Shown: positions 16,883 through 25,810, counted from the first letter of the stretch. The stretch is 64,000 nucleotides of DNA from Allobosea lupini (GCF_900109525.1 NZ_FOAN01000002.1:496001-560000), one strand, 5' to 3'. Notes: generated by a model not told the origin, from the sequence alone. A program made the numbers and translations.

Positions 16883-17305
16883 TCACTTTCGCGGCGCTAC
16901 ATCCGGAGCGATCAGCGACAAGCCAGGGAAATAGGTCCGGTAGCGGGACGCATCGCGCGTGATCAGCGTGTATCCGGCCACCGCCGCATGCGCGCCGATG
17001 AAGAAATCGGGGAGCGGCGATTGCTGCACACCGCCTCGGCGCCTGTAAGCTAGGAAGCACTTGCCGGCCAGAAACGCAGCGGCAAACGGAATTGGCTCCC
17101 GCTCCAGCATCGTCGTCGGGAGGGCCTCATCGAGATCCTCGATCCGCGAATAATGAACCGAGATTTCGGCATAGACCATCGCGTTGATCACAAGCCGCTG
17201 CCGATCCGCAGCCTCGGACAAGGCCCGCGCCGACCAGGCGCCCCAGCGCGTGTCCTGCGTCAGAACGTCAAGCAGGACATTGCTGTCGACCAGGACTGCG
17301 CTCAT
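16883..17305 (-). CDS. vapC: type II toxin VapC, PIN-domain ribonuclease
   Basis: A 140-residue PIN domain. The acidic metal-binding residues are present: Asp7 (VLVDSNVLLDVL), the Glu of MVYAEIS, the Asp of LPDFFIGAHA and the Asp of LITRDASRY. VapC toxins cut tRNA or rRNA and stop translation. The start overlaps the antitoxin stop by four bases, the classic antitoxin-first arrangement. The toxin looks intact. Confidence 0.92.
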   Translation of the reverse strand: MSAVLVDSNVLLDVLTQDTRWGAWSARALSEAADRQRLVINAMVYAEISVHYSRIEDLDEALPTTMLEREPIPFAAAFLAGKCFLAYRRRGGVQQSPLPDFFIGAHAAVAGYTLITRDASRYRTYFPGLSLIAPDVAPRK

Positions 17306-17541
17306 TCGGGCTCGCGCGTCAGCGCCATGATCTCATCGGTCGTCATGGCGATATCACCCTTGCTGCGGCGCAGATGCGCGACGAGCCTGTCACCGCGCCC
17401 CGTCTTGCGGCGCGCCGCAGCCGGCATAATCCGGACGACCTTGCCGTCGAATTCGAAATCCACCTCGGTCTCGGGCAGGAGACCGGCCCGTTCACGGATG
17501 TCGGCAGGAATGGTCACCTGGCCCTTTGACGTGATCCGCAT
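17302..17541 (-). CDS. vapB: VapB-type antitoxin, AbrB/MazE fold
   Basis: A 79-residue antitoxin. The N-terminal half is a swapped-hairpin AbrB DNA-binding domain (MRITSKGQVTIPADIRERAG, then EVDFEFDGKVVRIMP). The C-terminal half is a flexible charged tail (TTDEIMALTREPE) that would wrap the toxin. It overlaps vapC by four bases. The antitoxin probably represses its own promoter through the palindrome ten bases upstream of the start (17552-17575). Confidence 0.9.
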   Translation of the reverse strand: MRITSKGQVTIPADIRERAGLLPETEVDFEFDGKVVRIMPAAARRKTGRGDRLVAHLRRSKGDIAMTTDEIMALTREPE

Positions 17542-17551
17542 AGGAACATTC

Positions 17552-17575
17552 CTTACTCTTACACGTAAGAGTAAG
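17552..17575. promoter_or_regulatory. palindromic operator of vapBC
   Basis: Perfect 11-bp arms cttactcttac (17552-17562) and gtaagagtaag (17565-17575) with a 2-base centre, directly upstream of vapB. A half site, ctcttac, occurs again at 17613-17619. AbrB-fold antitoxins bind such palindromes to repress their own operon. Confidence 0.75.
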
Positions 17576-17615
17576 ACTTCGACCGTGACGCTGCAAGCTC
17601 GAGCACGGCGTGCTC

Positions 17616-18107
17616 TTACCGTGGCCCGCGCGCCGCCTTAGGCCAGCGCAGCGGCCAGGCGACGATACGCTCGACGATCTCCTCCTCGGCGACCTCGTCC
17701 TCGTTGGCGTGCACCTTCCCGCGGACCGACACGCCCGCAGCGACGACCGTCTCGGGATCGCCGGAGACGAGCGGATGCCACCAAGGCAGATCCCTGCCTT
17801 CCCCGAGCAGACGATAGGCGCAGGTCGGCGGCAGCCACGGCAAGGTGCGCACCGCCTCCGGCGTCAGCGTGACGCAATCGGGCACCGTCTTCGAGCGGTT
17901 GGCGTAGTCATGACAGCGGCAGGTCGCGGCATCGAACAGGCGGCAGCCGATATCGGTGGCGTGGATCTTGCCGCTATCCTCGTCCTCGAGCTTGACCAGG
18001 CAGCAGCGGCCGCAGCCGTCGCAGAGCGATTCCCACTCCGCCTGCGTCATCTCGTCGAGCGTCTTGCTGCGCCAGAAGGGCGTGCTTTCGGTCATTGCGT
18101 CGGCCAT
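17616..18107 (-). CDS. YcgN/UPF0260 family Cys-cluster protein
   Basis: A 163-residue protein with the conserved Cys arrangement of the family: [12 protein letters not shown] (Cys29, 32, 35, 36), then [17 protein letters not shown] (Cys55, 63, 65), VPDC and PTCAYR. The pattern suggests bound zinc or an iron-sulphur cluster. Family function is unknown. Typical features [13 protein letters not shown] and a C-terminal [13 protein letters not shown] are also present. The start at 18107 (MADAMTES) could also be Met5. It ends 75 bases before vapB, on the same strand. Confidence 0.88.
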   Translation of the reverse strand: MADAMTESTPFWRSKTLDEMTQAEWESLCDGCGRCCLVKLEDEDSGKIHATDIGCRLFDAATCRCHDYANRSKTVPDCVTLTPEAVRTLPWLPPTCAYRLLGEGRDLPWWHPLVSGDPETVVAAGVSVRGKVHANEDEVAEEEIVERIVAWPLRWPKAARGPR

Positions 18108-18213
18108 GGCCGCTTATGCACCCTGGAGGTGATCGTCCGCAATCGGACATCGGCGATCGGAACCGGCCCCGGCCGCGAAGGCGGCCCTTAGCGGTCGCCC
18201 CTCATTACATCAA

Positions 18214-18246
18214 TTCTAATCTATACTTAGAAAAGTTATAATCTAT
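18214..18246. promoter_or_regulatory. AT-rich promoter with inverted repeat before the ABC operon
   Basis: TTCTAA (18214-18219) and TTAGAA (18227-18232) form an inverted repeat with a 7-base spacer in an AT-rich island; AATCTAT is also repeated directly at 18218 and 18240. The half sites resemble those of iron-response (Irr-type) boxes of Rhizobiales, but in the opposite order. Metal control of the downstream importer is inference. Confidence 0.4.
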
Positions 18247-18312
18247 GAAAATTGACCGAATACTCGGATCGGCCTAACGGGGGGAAGAATTCCCTCGTTT
18301 CCGAGTTCGACA

Positions 18313-19455
18313 ATGCTGAACCGCCGACATCTGCTACGCGCTCTTACCATCACCGCGGGCCTGGCCGCGGCGGCCCTTCCCGCGCTGGCGGAGAAGGTCA
18401 CCGTCACCGATATCGTCGGCCGCAAGGTCGAGGTCGAGGCGCCGGTCAAGCGGATCATCCTCGGCGAAGGCCGGCAGATGTACTTCGTCGGCGCGCTTGA
18501 CAAGAACGAGCCGTTCAAGCGCGTCGTCGGCTGGCGCGACGATCTCGGCAAGGCCGATCCCGAGACCTTCCGTGCCTATGCCAAGCGCTATCCCGAGATC
18601 GCCAAGCTGCCGACCTTCGGCGGCATGAAGGAAGGCGCATTCGACGTCGAGCAGGCGATCGCGCTCAAGCCCGACGTGCTCTTCCTCAACATCGAGGCGA
18701 AGATCGCGAGCGACGAGGCCAAGCTCGTCGAGAAGCTCGCCTCGGTCGGCATCCCCGTCGTCTATGTCGACTTCCGCGAGAAGCCGTTCGAGCACACCGA
18801 GCCGTCGATGCGCCTGATCGGCAAGCTCTTCGGCAAGGAGCAGGTGGCGGAGGAGTTCATCACGTTCCGCGCCGAGCAGATCAAGGTCGTGACCGACCGC
18901 CTCGCCGCTGCCAAGGACCTGAAGCGCCCGCTCGTGATGGTCGAGCGCGCCGGCGGCTACTCCGACGATTGCTGCATGTCCTTCGGCAACGAGAATTTCG
19001 GCAAGATGGTCGACTTCGCCGGCGGCCGAAACCTGGCGACGCCGCTGATCCCCGGCACCTTCGGCACGGTCAATGCCGAGCAGATCGTCGCCTCCAATCC
19101 CGATGTCGTGATCGTCACCGGGAGCAATTGGGACGGCTATGTCCCGGGCGGCAACTGGGTCGGCCTCGGCTACGGCGCCGACATGACGGAGGCGCGCCGC
19201 AAGCTGACCAATCTGATGAAGCGCCCGGCCTTCACCCAGACCGCCGCCGTCAAGAACGGCCGCGTCCACGGCATCTGGCACCAGTTCTACAACAGCCCCT
19301 ATCAGTTCGTGGCGATCCAGGAGATCGCGAAATGGCTGCACCCGGAGCTGTTCAAGGACGTCGATCCGGGCGCGACCATGAAGCTGCTGCACGAGCGCTT
19401 CCTGCCGCTGCCCTATGAGCCCGGCCTGTGGGTCTCGCTCGAGGCGGGCAAATGA
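18313..19455 (+). CDS. ABC transporter substrate-binding protein for a metal chelate
   Basis: A 380-residue periplasmic binding protein of the FecB/BtuF type. Signal peptide at residues 1-26, preceded by a twin Arg (LNRRHLLRAL). Seen: VTVTDIVGRKVEVEAPVKRI, the usual opening of siderophore and cobalamin receptors; two lobes joined by a long helix; PDVVIVTG near the ligand cleft; and an unusual YSDDCCMSFG loop with adjacent Cys. The first gene of a four-gene set, overlapping the permease by four bases (ATGA). The ligand is likely an iron siderophore, haem-like compound or corrinoid. Confidence 0.85.
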   Translation: MLNRRHLLRALTITAGLAAAALPALAEKVTVTDIVGRKVEVEAPVKRIILGEGRQMYFVGALDKNEPFKRVVGWRDDLGKADPETFRAYAKRYPEIAKLPTFGGMKEGAFDVEQAIALKPDVLFLNIEAKIASDEAKLVEKLASVGIPVVYVDFREKPFEHTEPSMRLIGKLFGKEQVAEEFITFRAEQIKVVTDRLAAAKDLKRPLVMVERAGGYSDDCCMSFGNENFGKMVDFAGGRNLATPLIPGTFGTVNAEQIVASNPDVVIVTGSNWDGYVPGGNWVGLGYGADMTEARRKLTNLMKRPAFTQTAAVKNGRVHGIWHQFYNSPYQFVAIQEIAKWLHPELFKDVDPGATMKLLHERFLPLPYEPGLWVSLEAGK

Positions 19456-20555
19456 GCCTGGCTCCCGCCAGCGCGGACGATGTTGTGACGACGCCGGCAG
19501 AGGCGTCGCGGAGCACGGCCCAAGGGAGAGACGCCTATCGGGCGCTGGCGCTGCGCCGCAAGCTAATCCTCGCCGGCTTCGCCGCCGTGCTGCTGGCCTG
19601 CCTGATCGTCGACCTGATGCTCGGCCCGGCCCGGTACAGCGTGAGCGAGGTGGTCAATGCGCTGCTCTCGCCCTCGACCGCACCGGCCGCCGTGCGAGTG
19701 GTGATCTGGGACATCCGCCTGCCGGTCGCGCTGATGGCGGTCGTCACCGGCGCCGCGCTCGCCATCGCCGGCGCGCAGATGCAAACCGCGCTGAACAACC
19801 CGCTCGCCAGCCCTTTCACGCTCGGCATCTCTGCCGCGGCGAGCTTCGGGGCGGCGCTCGCGCTGGTCTTCGGCGTCTCGATCGTGCCGCTCGCGATCGA
19901 CTATGTCGTGCCGCTCAACGCCTTCATCATGGCGATGGGGGCTTCCTTGCTGATCCATCTGCTCAGCCAGCGCCGCGGCGTCACTACCGAGACGGTGGTG
20001 CTGCTCGGCATTGCTCTGGTCTTCACCTTCAATGCGCTGCTGGCACTGCTGCAGTTTTTTGCTTCCGAGCAGGCGCTCGGGGCCGTCGTGTTCTGGATGA
20101 TGGGTTCGCTGACCAAGGCGAACTGGCACAAACTCGCCATCACCTCGGCGGTGCTGCTGATCTGCGTCCCGCTGTTCGCGCGCCGGGCCTGGGCGCTGAC
20201 GACCCTGCGTCTCGGTGATGAGAAGGCGGCGAGCTTCGGCATCGACGTGCGATATCTGCGGCTGGAGACCATGCTGCTCGTCGCGCTGCTCGCAGCGGTC
20301 CCTGTCGCCTTCGTCGGCACGATCGGCTTCATCGGGCTGGTCGGCCCGCATATCGCCCGCATGGTGATCGGCGAGGACCAGCGCTTCTTCATGCCGGCAT
20401 CCGCGCTGGCGGGCGCTGCCGTGCTCTCGGCCTCCTCGGTGGTCTCCAAGTCGCTGATCCCCGGGCTGATCTTCCCGATCAGCATCGTCACCGCGCTGGT
20501 CGGCGTGCCCTTCTTCTTCAGCCTGATCCTGACCAGCCGGAGGCGTTCATGGTGA
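19452..20555 (+). CDS. FecCD-family ABC permease
   Basis: A 367-residue inner-membrane permease with about ten hydrophobic segments, for import of chelated metal. Family landmarks: RLPVALMAVVTGAALAIAGA, then QMQTALNNPLASPFTLGIS (the Q-x-x-x-x-NPLA-P-LG loop), MGSLTKANW, and GTIGFIGLVGPHIARMVIG, which contacts the ATPase. The first 40 residues are hydrophilic. The start (19452) overlaps the receptor stop. It overlaps the ATPase gene by seven bases. Confidence 0.93.
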   Translation: MSLAPASADDVVTTPAEASRSTAQGRDAYRALALRRKLILAGFAAVLLACLIVDLMLGPARYSVSEVVNALLSPSTAPAAVRVVIWDIRLPVALMAVVTGAALAIAGAQMQTALNNPLASPFTLGISAAASFGAALALVFGVSIVPLAIDYVVPLNAFIMAMGASLLIHLLSQRRGVTTETVVLLGIALVFTFNALLALLQFFASEQALGAVVFWMMGSLTKANWHKLAITSAVLLICVPLFARRAWALTTLRLGDEKAASFGIDVRYLRLETMLLVALLAAVPVAFVGTIGFIGLVGPHIARMVIGEDQRFFMPASALAGAAVLSASSVVSKSLIPGLIFPISIVTALVGVPFFFSLILTSRRRSW

Positions 20556-21349
20556 AGCGCCTGACGCTCAACGATGTCGGCGTCGCCTATGGCAAGCGCC
20601 GGATTCTCGACGGGATCACCACGCCGACCATGGCCGGTGGCGAGGTCGTCGCCGTGATCGGCCCCAACGCCGCCGGCAAGTCGAGCCTGTTCCGCCGCAT
20701 CGCCGGGCTGATCCCGGGTACCGGCAAGGTCCAGGTCGAAAGCACGACCGGCAAGACGCCCTGCTACCTGCCGCAGGACACGGCGGTGAACGCGGTGCTG
20801 ACCGTCTACGAATCGATCCTGCTCGCCCGCAAGCAGGGCGGCTCCTGGGGCGTCGGCGACGACGAGCTTGCCGCGATCGACGAAGCCCTGCACGCGCTCG
20901 ACATCGCCGACCTCGCCTTCCGCGGCCTCGGCGAGCTCTCGGGCGGCCAGCGCCAGCTCGTCTCGATCGCCCAGACACTGGTGCGCCGGCCCGAGATCAT
21001 GCTGCTCGACGAGCCGACCAGCGCGCTCGACCTGCACCGCCAGTTCGAGGTGCTGAGCCTCGTCGGCCGGCTGGCGCGCGAGCGGCAGATCTGCGTGCTG
21101 ATCGCGATCCACGACCTCAACCAGGCGCTGCGCATCGCCGACAAGGTGATGGTGCTGTCGCAAGGGCGGCTCGCCGCCTTCGGCGCCCCGCGCGAGATCA
21201 TCACGCCGGCTTTGCTCGAAGAGGTCTACGGCGTCGTCGCGCGGGTCGAGGCGAACGAAGGCGAGACGCCCTTCATCGTCGTCCACGGCTCGGCTCGCAG
21301 GCACAGCCGCGGCGAGACACCGCTTGCCCCCGCCCAGGCAGCAGAATAA
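20549..21349 (+). CDS. ABC ATPase of the metal-chelate importer
   Basis: A 266-residue FepC/BtuD-type ATPase. Walker A GPNAAGKSSL, Q loop in CYLPQDTAV, signature LSGGQRQL, Walker B IMLLDEPTSALD, H loop IAIHDLNQAL. The Walker A has Asn-Ala-Ala-Gly where most have Gly. The C-terminal about 30 residues (after FIVVHGSARR) are low-complexity. Energises the FecCD permease upstream. Confidence 0.93.
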   Translation: MVKRLTLNDVGVAYGKRRILDGITTPTMAGGEVVAVIGPNAAGKSSLFRRIAGLIPGTGKVQVESTTGKTPCYLPQDTAVNAVLTVYESILLARKQGGSWGVGDDELAAIDEALHALDIADLAFRGLGELSGGQRQLVSIAQTLVRRPEIMLLDEPTSALDLHRQFEVLSLVGRLARERQICVLIAIHDLNQALRIADKVMVLSQGRLAAFGAPREIITPALLEEVYGVVARVEANEGETPFIVVHGSARRHSRGETPLAPAQAAE

Positions 21350-21380
21350 CCCCCTCTCAGTTCAACCTGGCGACCCGCCG

Positions 21381-22175
21381 ATGTCAGACAGCAGCCTTTC
21401 CTCCGGCCTTCCCACTCCTGGTGCCAACTACTCCCTCAAGGAGGAGATCCGGACCTATTGGTCAGGCCGGGCCGCCACGTTCGACAGCCAAGTCGGCCAC
21501 GCCATCAAGTCGGACGCCGAGCTCGCTGCCTTCCAGTCGCTGCTGCGGCAATCCTTCGGCGCGGAGCCGCGCGAGGTCCTCGATCTCGCCTGCGGCACCG
21601 GCGAGATCACGCGCGCCCTGCTGTCGCTCGGCCACAAGGTCACGGCACTCGACTTCTCCGAGGAGATGCTGGCCCGCGCCCGCGCCAAGCATGGCGACAG
21701 GGCCCGTATCCTCGCTGGCGACGCCGAGCGGCTGCTCGACGACGACGGGACCTATGACGCGCTGGTGACGCGCCACCTGGTCTGGACGCTGACCGATCCG
21801 GAAGCGGCCTTCGCCGAATGGTTCCGGGTGCTCAAGCCCGGCGGCAAGCTGCTCGTCATCGATGGCGACTGGATCAACCGCTCATGGCTGCAGCAGATGC
21901 TGAACCGAGCCGCGACCTTCCTGCGCGAGCGCGCCGGCGCTGCTCCGCACGCAGCCGATCGCGACGCTTTCGACTCGATCACCAAGCGCTTCTTCTTTCG
22001 CGACGGGCTGAGCTTCGAGCGGCTGGGCACGATGCTGCGCCAGACCGGCTTCGCCCGCATCGAGGCTGCCGACTACGCACAGGTGGTCAGGGCGCAGCAG
22101 CGCAACGCCGCCCTGCACGATGCGCTTCGCCTCGCCTCCTCCACGCGCTTTGCAGTGCTGGCGACCAAGGGCTGA
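21381..22175 (+). CDS. class I SAM-dependent methyltransferase
   Basis: A 264-residue Rossmann-fold methyltransferase. Motif I is VLDLACGTGEITRALL; motif II/post-I VTALDFSEEMLARARAK; then AGDAERLLDDDGTYDALVTRH and RVLKPGGKLLVIDGDW. The C-terminal third is helical and may bind substrate. It starts 31 bases after the ATPase gene and likely shares its transcript. In this setting it might modify a metallophore or a corrinoid during or after import; a role in ubiquinone- or menaquinone-type methylation cannot be excluded. Confidence 0.85.
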   Translation: MSDSSLSSGLPTPGANYSLKEEIRTYWSGRAATFDSQVGHAIKSDAELAAFQSLLRQSFGAEPREVLDLACGTGEITRALLSLGHKVTALDFSEEMLARARAKHGDRARILAGDAERLLDDDGTYDALVTRHLVWTLTDPEAAFAEWFRVLKPGGKLLVIDGDWINRSWLQQMLNRAATFLRERAGAAPHAADRDAFDSITKRFFFRDGLSFERLGTMLRQTGFARIEAADYAQVVRAQQRNAALHDALRLASSTRFAVLATKG

Positions 22176-22337
22176 TTGCGGGGTAACCCCAGCTTCTTTT
22201 TGTCGGGCAACCCCACCTTCGCATACTTCCGTTCGGAGCCGCGAGCCCTTACCTTCTGAGATCGGGCTTGGCCTTCGTCGGCCGGTCCGGGACACCGCGG
22301 ACGCGCCCCCGCGGCAGGCTTAGGATGCCGCACGACC

Positions 22338-24554
22338 GTGATCGAGTTCCGGAAAGCGAGCTGGACGACCCGTCTCAAGCGCCTCGCGCTGAGCGCCGAC
22401 TCGTGGATTGACGCCTCGCTCTATGCGGCCGGCCACCGCGCCGGCGAGATCTATGAACGCATCCGCAGCGTCACCGACCGTCTGACCGTCAGCGGCCCGA
22501 AGCGCCTCGCTGCCGAATTCGCCAGCGAGGGGCTCAACGTCGGCATCGCCGGTGCGATCGTGATGCTGATGCTGGCGATCCCCGCCTTTCGCGAAGGGCG
22601 CGAGGAGGCGCTGAAGAACCAGGTCTTCGCCGTCACCTTCCTGGATCGCTATGGCTCTGAGATCGGCCATCGCGGCGCCCGCCACGATGATTCGCTGAAG
22701 CTCGAGGAATTCCCCGATCATCTGCTCAAGGCCGTGCTGGCGACCGAGGATCGGCGCTTCTACGACCATTTCGGCATCGACGTGATCGGCACCTTCCGGG
22801 CGATCACCGTCAACGCCCGCGCCTCGGGCGTGGTCCAGGGTGGCTCCTCGCTGACCCAGCAATTGGCCAAGAACCTGTTCCTCAACAACGAGCGTTCGCT
22901 CGACCGCAAGATCAAGGAAGCCTTCCTCTCGCTCTGGCTGGAATACCGGCTGACCAAGAACGAGATCCTGAAGCTCTATCTCGACCGCGCCTATATGGGC
23001 GGCGGCACCTTCGGCGTCGCGGCTGCGGCCGAATACTATTTCGGCAAGTCGGTGAAGAACGTGACGCTGGCGGAGGCGGCGATGCTTGCCGGCCTGTTCA
23101 AGGCGCCGACCAAGTTCGCGCCACACGTCAACCTGCCGGCGGCGCGGGCGCGCGCCAGCGACGTGCTGAACGCCATGGTCGATGCCGGCTTCATGACCGC
23201 GGGACAGGTCGACTCCGCCCGGCGCAATCCTGCGACGCCGATCGACCGCAAGCGCGATGCCAGCCCGGACTACTATCTCGACTGGGCCTTCGACGAAATC
23301 CGCAAGCTGGCGGACGACGGCAAGCTCGGTCCCGAGCGGGTGCTGACGGTCAAGACCCCGCATGACCCGGCGATCCAGAAGCGCGCCGACGAGGCGGTCG
23401 AGTCGATCCTGCGCCAGCACGGCCCGGCCTATCGGGCAAGGCAGGCGGCGGCGGTGATCATGGATCCGGACGGGGCGGTGCGTGCGATCGTCGGCGGGCG
23501 CGATTATGGCGCGAGCCAGTTCAACCGGGCGACGTCGAGCCTGCGGCAGCCCGGCTCGTCCTTCAAACCTTACGTCTACGCGGCGGCGATGAGCGCCGGG
23601 CTCTACAAGCCGACCACGATCGTCACCGACCGGCCGGTCTGCATCGGCAACTGGTGCCCGAACAATTACGGGCGCTCCTATGCCGGCTCGATGCCGCTGA
23701 CGGTGGCCCTGGCGAAGTCGATCAACACGATCCCGGTGCAGATGTCGATCGCGATCGGCAAGGCGACCGGCGAGACGCACGAGGCCCGCGCCGCCCGCAT
23801 CGGCCGGATGAAGATCGTCGAGACCTGCCGGGCCATGGGCCTGACCACGCCGCTGACCGATACGGTCTCCCTGCCGATCGGCGCCGGCGAGGTCACCGTG
23901 ATCGAGCAGGCCGCCGGCTATGCCGTGTTCGCCAATGGCGGCAAGCGGGCCAGGCCCTATGCCGCCTTCGACATCCGCAACTCGGCGGGCGAGGAGATCT
24001 ATCGCCATGACCGCGACGAGCCGACGCCGGCGCAGGTGCTGAGCACGCAGGTCGCCTACGAGATGAACCAGATGCTCTCGACCGTGCCGACCGCGGGCAC
24101 CGGCCGGCGTGCCGCGCTCGACGGCGTCGTCAGCGCCGGCAAGACCGGCACGACCAATGGCTATAAGGACGCCTGGTATGTCGGCTACACCGGCAACTTG
24201 GTCGGCGCGGTCTGGTTCGGCAACGACGATTCGTCCGAGACCGCCAACATGACCGGCGGCTCGCTGCCGGCGATGACCTGGAAGGAGATCATGGCGTTCG
24301 CGCACCAAGGCATCGAGCTGAAGCCGATGCCCGGCGTGGCGCCGCAGCCGGGTGACGCCAAGGCGGCAGTTGCCAAGGCGACCGACCCGGCCGCCGCGGC
24401 AGGCGCCGGCGCCGGGCATATGCCGCGCAAGTCCTTCGAGGTGCTCTCCTCGGTCGGCGCGATGTTCAAGGCGGTCGAGACGCCGCGCACGGCCCGCGCT
24501 TCCGTGCAGGTCGGGGCCCGTGAGGCCGCGACCGGCCTCACCGCCATACGCTGA
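22338..24554 (+). CDS. mrcA: penicillin-binding protein 1A, bifunctional
   Basis: A 738-residue class A PBP that polymerises glycan strands and cross-links peptides in the periplasm. GTG start. A cytoplasmic N-terminus of about 65 residues is followed by one membrane anchor (about 68-83). The GT51 domain has the catalytic Glu137 (ATEDRRFYDHFGID), GGSSLTQQLAKNL and KIKEAFLSLWLEY. The transpeptidase has SxxK at Ser407 (PGSSFKPYVY), the SIN motif (AKSINTIPVQ) and KTG (SAGKTGTTNGYKDAW). The C-terminal tail of about 90 residues is Ala/Pro-rich. It is followed by the DUF1214/DUF1254 pair. The symbol is by family. Confidence 0.93.
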   Translation: MIEFRKASWTTRLKRLALSADSWIDASLYAAGHRAGEIYERIRSVTDRLTVSGPKRLAAEFASEGLNVGIAGAIVMLMLAIPAFREGREEALKNQVFAVTFLDRYGSEIGHRGARHDDSLKLEEFPDHLLKAVLATEDRRFYDHFGIDVIGTFRAITVNARASGVVQGGSSLTQQLAKNLFLNNERSLDRKIKEAFLSLWLEYRLTKNEILKLYLDRAYMGGGTFGVAAAAEYYFGKSVKNVTLAEAAMLAGLFKAPTKFAPHVNLPAARARASDVLNAMVDAGFMTAGQVDSARRNPATPIDRKRDASPDYYLDWAFDEIRKLADDGKLGPERVLTVKTPHDPAIQKRADEAVESILRQHGPAYRARQAAAVIMDPDGAVRAIVGGRDYGASQFNRATSSLRQPGSSFKPYVYAAAMSAGLYKPTTIVTDRPVCIGNWCPNNYGRSYAGSMPLTVALAKSINTIPVQMSIAIGKATGETHEARAARIGRMKIVETCRAMGLTTPLTDTVSLPIGAGEVTVIEQAAGYAVFANGGKRARPYAAFDIRNSAGEEIYRHDRDEPTPAQVLSTQVAYEMNQMLSTVPTAGTGRRAALDGVVSAGKTGTTNGYKDAWYVGYTGNLVGAVWFGNDDSSETANMTGGSLPAMTWKEIMAFAHQGIELKPMPGVAPQPGDAKAAVAKATDPAAAAGAGAGHMPRKSFEVLSSVGAMFKAVETPRTARASVQVGAREAATGLTAIR

Positions 24555-24583
24555 CCGCCATCCATGCGGATCCGGATCGTTCC

Positions 24584-25159
24584 ATGCGCGTCCTCCCGCT
24601 GGCCTATGTGATCGCGCTTGGAGCCGGCCTCGGCCTGACCTCCGCCCGCTATGCGGTGGCGGAGCGGCCTTGGGTCGGCCGCGCCCAGGTCGGCGCCTGG
24701 ACCAGCTGGCCGAACAGCGGCGCGCGCGACATCGATCCCTATATGCGGGCCTATCTGGCCCGCGGCGTGCACCTCCCGCTCGGCGCCGGCGAGGGGCTGG
24801 AGCTGATCGCCGGGCAAGACGACGCCGGGCAGGCGCTCGATGCGCGCTGCCGCTATCTGGTCAGCGGGGCGACACCGCCGGCGCGCGGCTGGTCGCTCGG
24901 CGTCGCCGACCCGCGGGGCCGGCCCCCGCAGCTGCCGATCGAGCGCGAAAGCTTCACCGATGCCGAGATCGTCCGCGGCGAGCGCGGCGGCATGCGCATC
25001 GTGCTGGCGACGACGCCCGAGACCGGCAATTGGCTGCCCCTGCCGGCGGGAGGGCGCTTCCAGCTGCGCCTTCGCCTCTACGACACGCCGATCTCGAGCC
25101 ATGCCGGCGAGCTCCGGCCGGACACCCTCCCCCGCATCACCAGGATCGACTGCCGGTGA
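24584..25159 (+). CDS. DUF1214 family protein
   Basis: A 191-residue envelope protein with an N-terminal hydrophobic segment (LPLAYVIALGAGLGLTSA). DUF1214 signatures: GAWTSWPNSGARDIDPYMRA, ARGVHLPLGAGEGLELIA, CRYLVSG and ARGWSLGVADPRG. The C-terminus has the usual FQLRLRLYDTP ending. It follows the PBP gene by 29 bases and overlaps the next gene by four bases (GTGA). The function of the family is unknown. Confidence 0.82.
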   Translation: MRVLPLAYVIALGAGLGLTSARYAVAERPWVGRAQVGAWTSWPNSGARDIDPYMRAYLARGVHLPLGAGEGLELIAGQDDAGQALDARCRYLVSGATPPARGWSLGVADPRGRPPQLPIERESFTDAEIVRGERGGMRIVLATTPETGNWLPLPAGGRFQLRLRLYDTPISSHAGELRPDTLPRITRIDCR

Positions 25160-25806
25160 GCGCGATCGACGACAGCCGGGCCGTGCCGGCCGCAAAGCGC
25201 CCTCCGGCTACCCGCGCGGATGCGTCCCGCCGATTTCTGTCGCGGCTGGGCAGAGGCCTGCTGCGGTTCGCGCTGCTCACCCTGGCCGGCCTGTTCCTCG
25301 CCGGCATCGTCCACATCGTCACCGTGCTGCGCATCCCGGCCCTGGCCACGCATGATGCGGCCACGGTCTACGCCGCGCTCGGTGCCAACGGCCGCGCCGA
25401 GCTGGTGACACCGCCACCTGCAGGTTTGCCGGCGATCCTCGACGGCGATCCCAACAGCGTCGCCGCGGTCTGCAGCTACGATCTTTCGGCCGGGCCGCTG
25501 CGCGTCATAGCCCACACCGGCTCGCTGCCGCTCGGCCTCACCGTCCATCGCCGTGGCGGCGGCGTCGCCTATGCCATCACCGACCGGGCCGCGATCCGCG
25601 GCGTGCTCGAATTCGTGGTGATGACGCGGGAGCAGCTCGACGAGCGGCTGGCCAATGACGAGGAGGGCGAGACCTCGCGGGAACTGCGGGTGGTCTCGCC
25701 ATCGCTGCAGGGGCTCGTCGTCGCCCGGGTGGTGGTCCGCCGCGCCTTCGACCGCAGCGAGGCGGAAGCGCAGGCGACCGGCGTCGCCTGCGGGTTGGCG
25801 GATTAG
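25156..25806 (+). CDS. DUF1254-type membrane protein
   Basis: A 216-residue protein. The GTG at 25156 overlaps the stop of the DUF1214 gene, indicating translational coupling. A basic N-terminus (about 45 residues) precedes one membrane segment (FALLTLAGLFLAGIVHIV); the remainder would be periplasmic (RIPALATHDAATVYAAL, then GLTVHRRGGGVAYAITDRAA). In related genomes DUF1214 and DUF1254 genes occur as a pair. The assignment rests on pairing and pattern; the function is unknown. Confidence 0.65.
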   Translation: MSAIDDSRAVPAAKRPPATRADASRRFLSRLGRGLLRFALLTLAGLFLAGIVHIVTVLRIPALATHDAATVYAALGANGRAELVTPPPAGLPAILDGDPNSVAAVCSYDLSAGPLRVIAHTGSLPLGLTVHRRGGGVAYAITDRAAIRGVLEFVVMTREQLDERLANDEEGETSRELRVVSPSLQGLVVARVVVRRAFDRSEAEAQATGVACGLAD

Positions 25807-25810
25807 CCAA

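Noticed and set aside
22320..24419. Open frame of about 700 codons opposite PBP1A
   Set aside because: Antisense to a gene with intact catalytic motifs; composition is that of a shadow frame.
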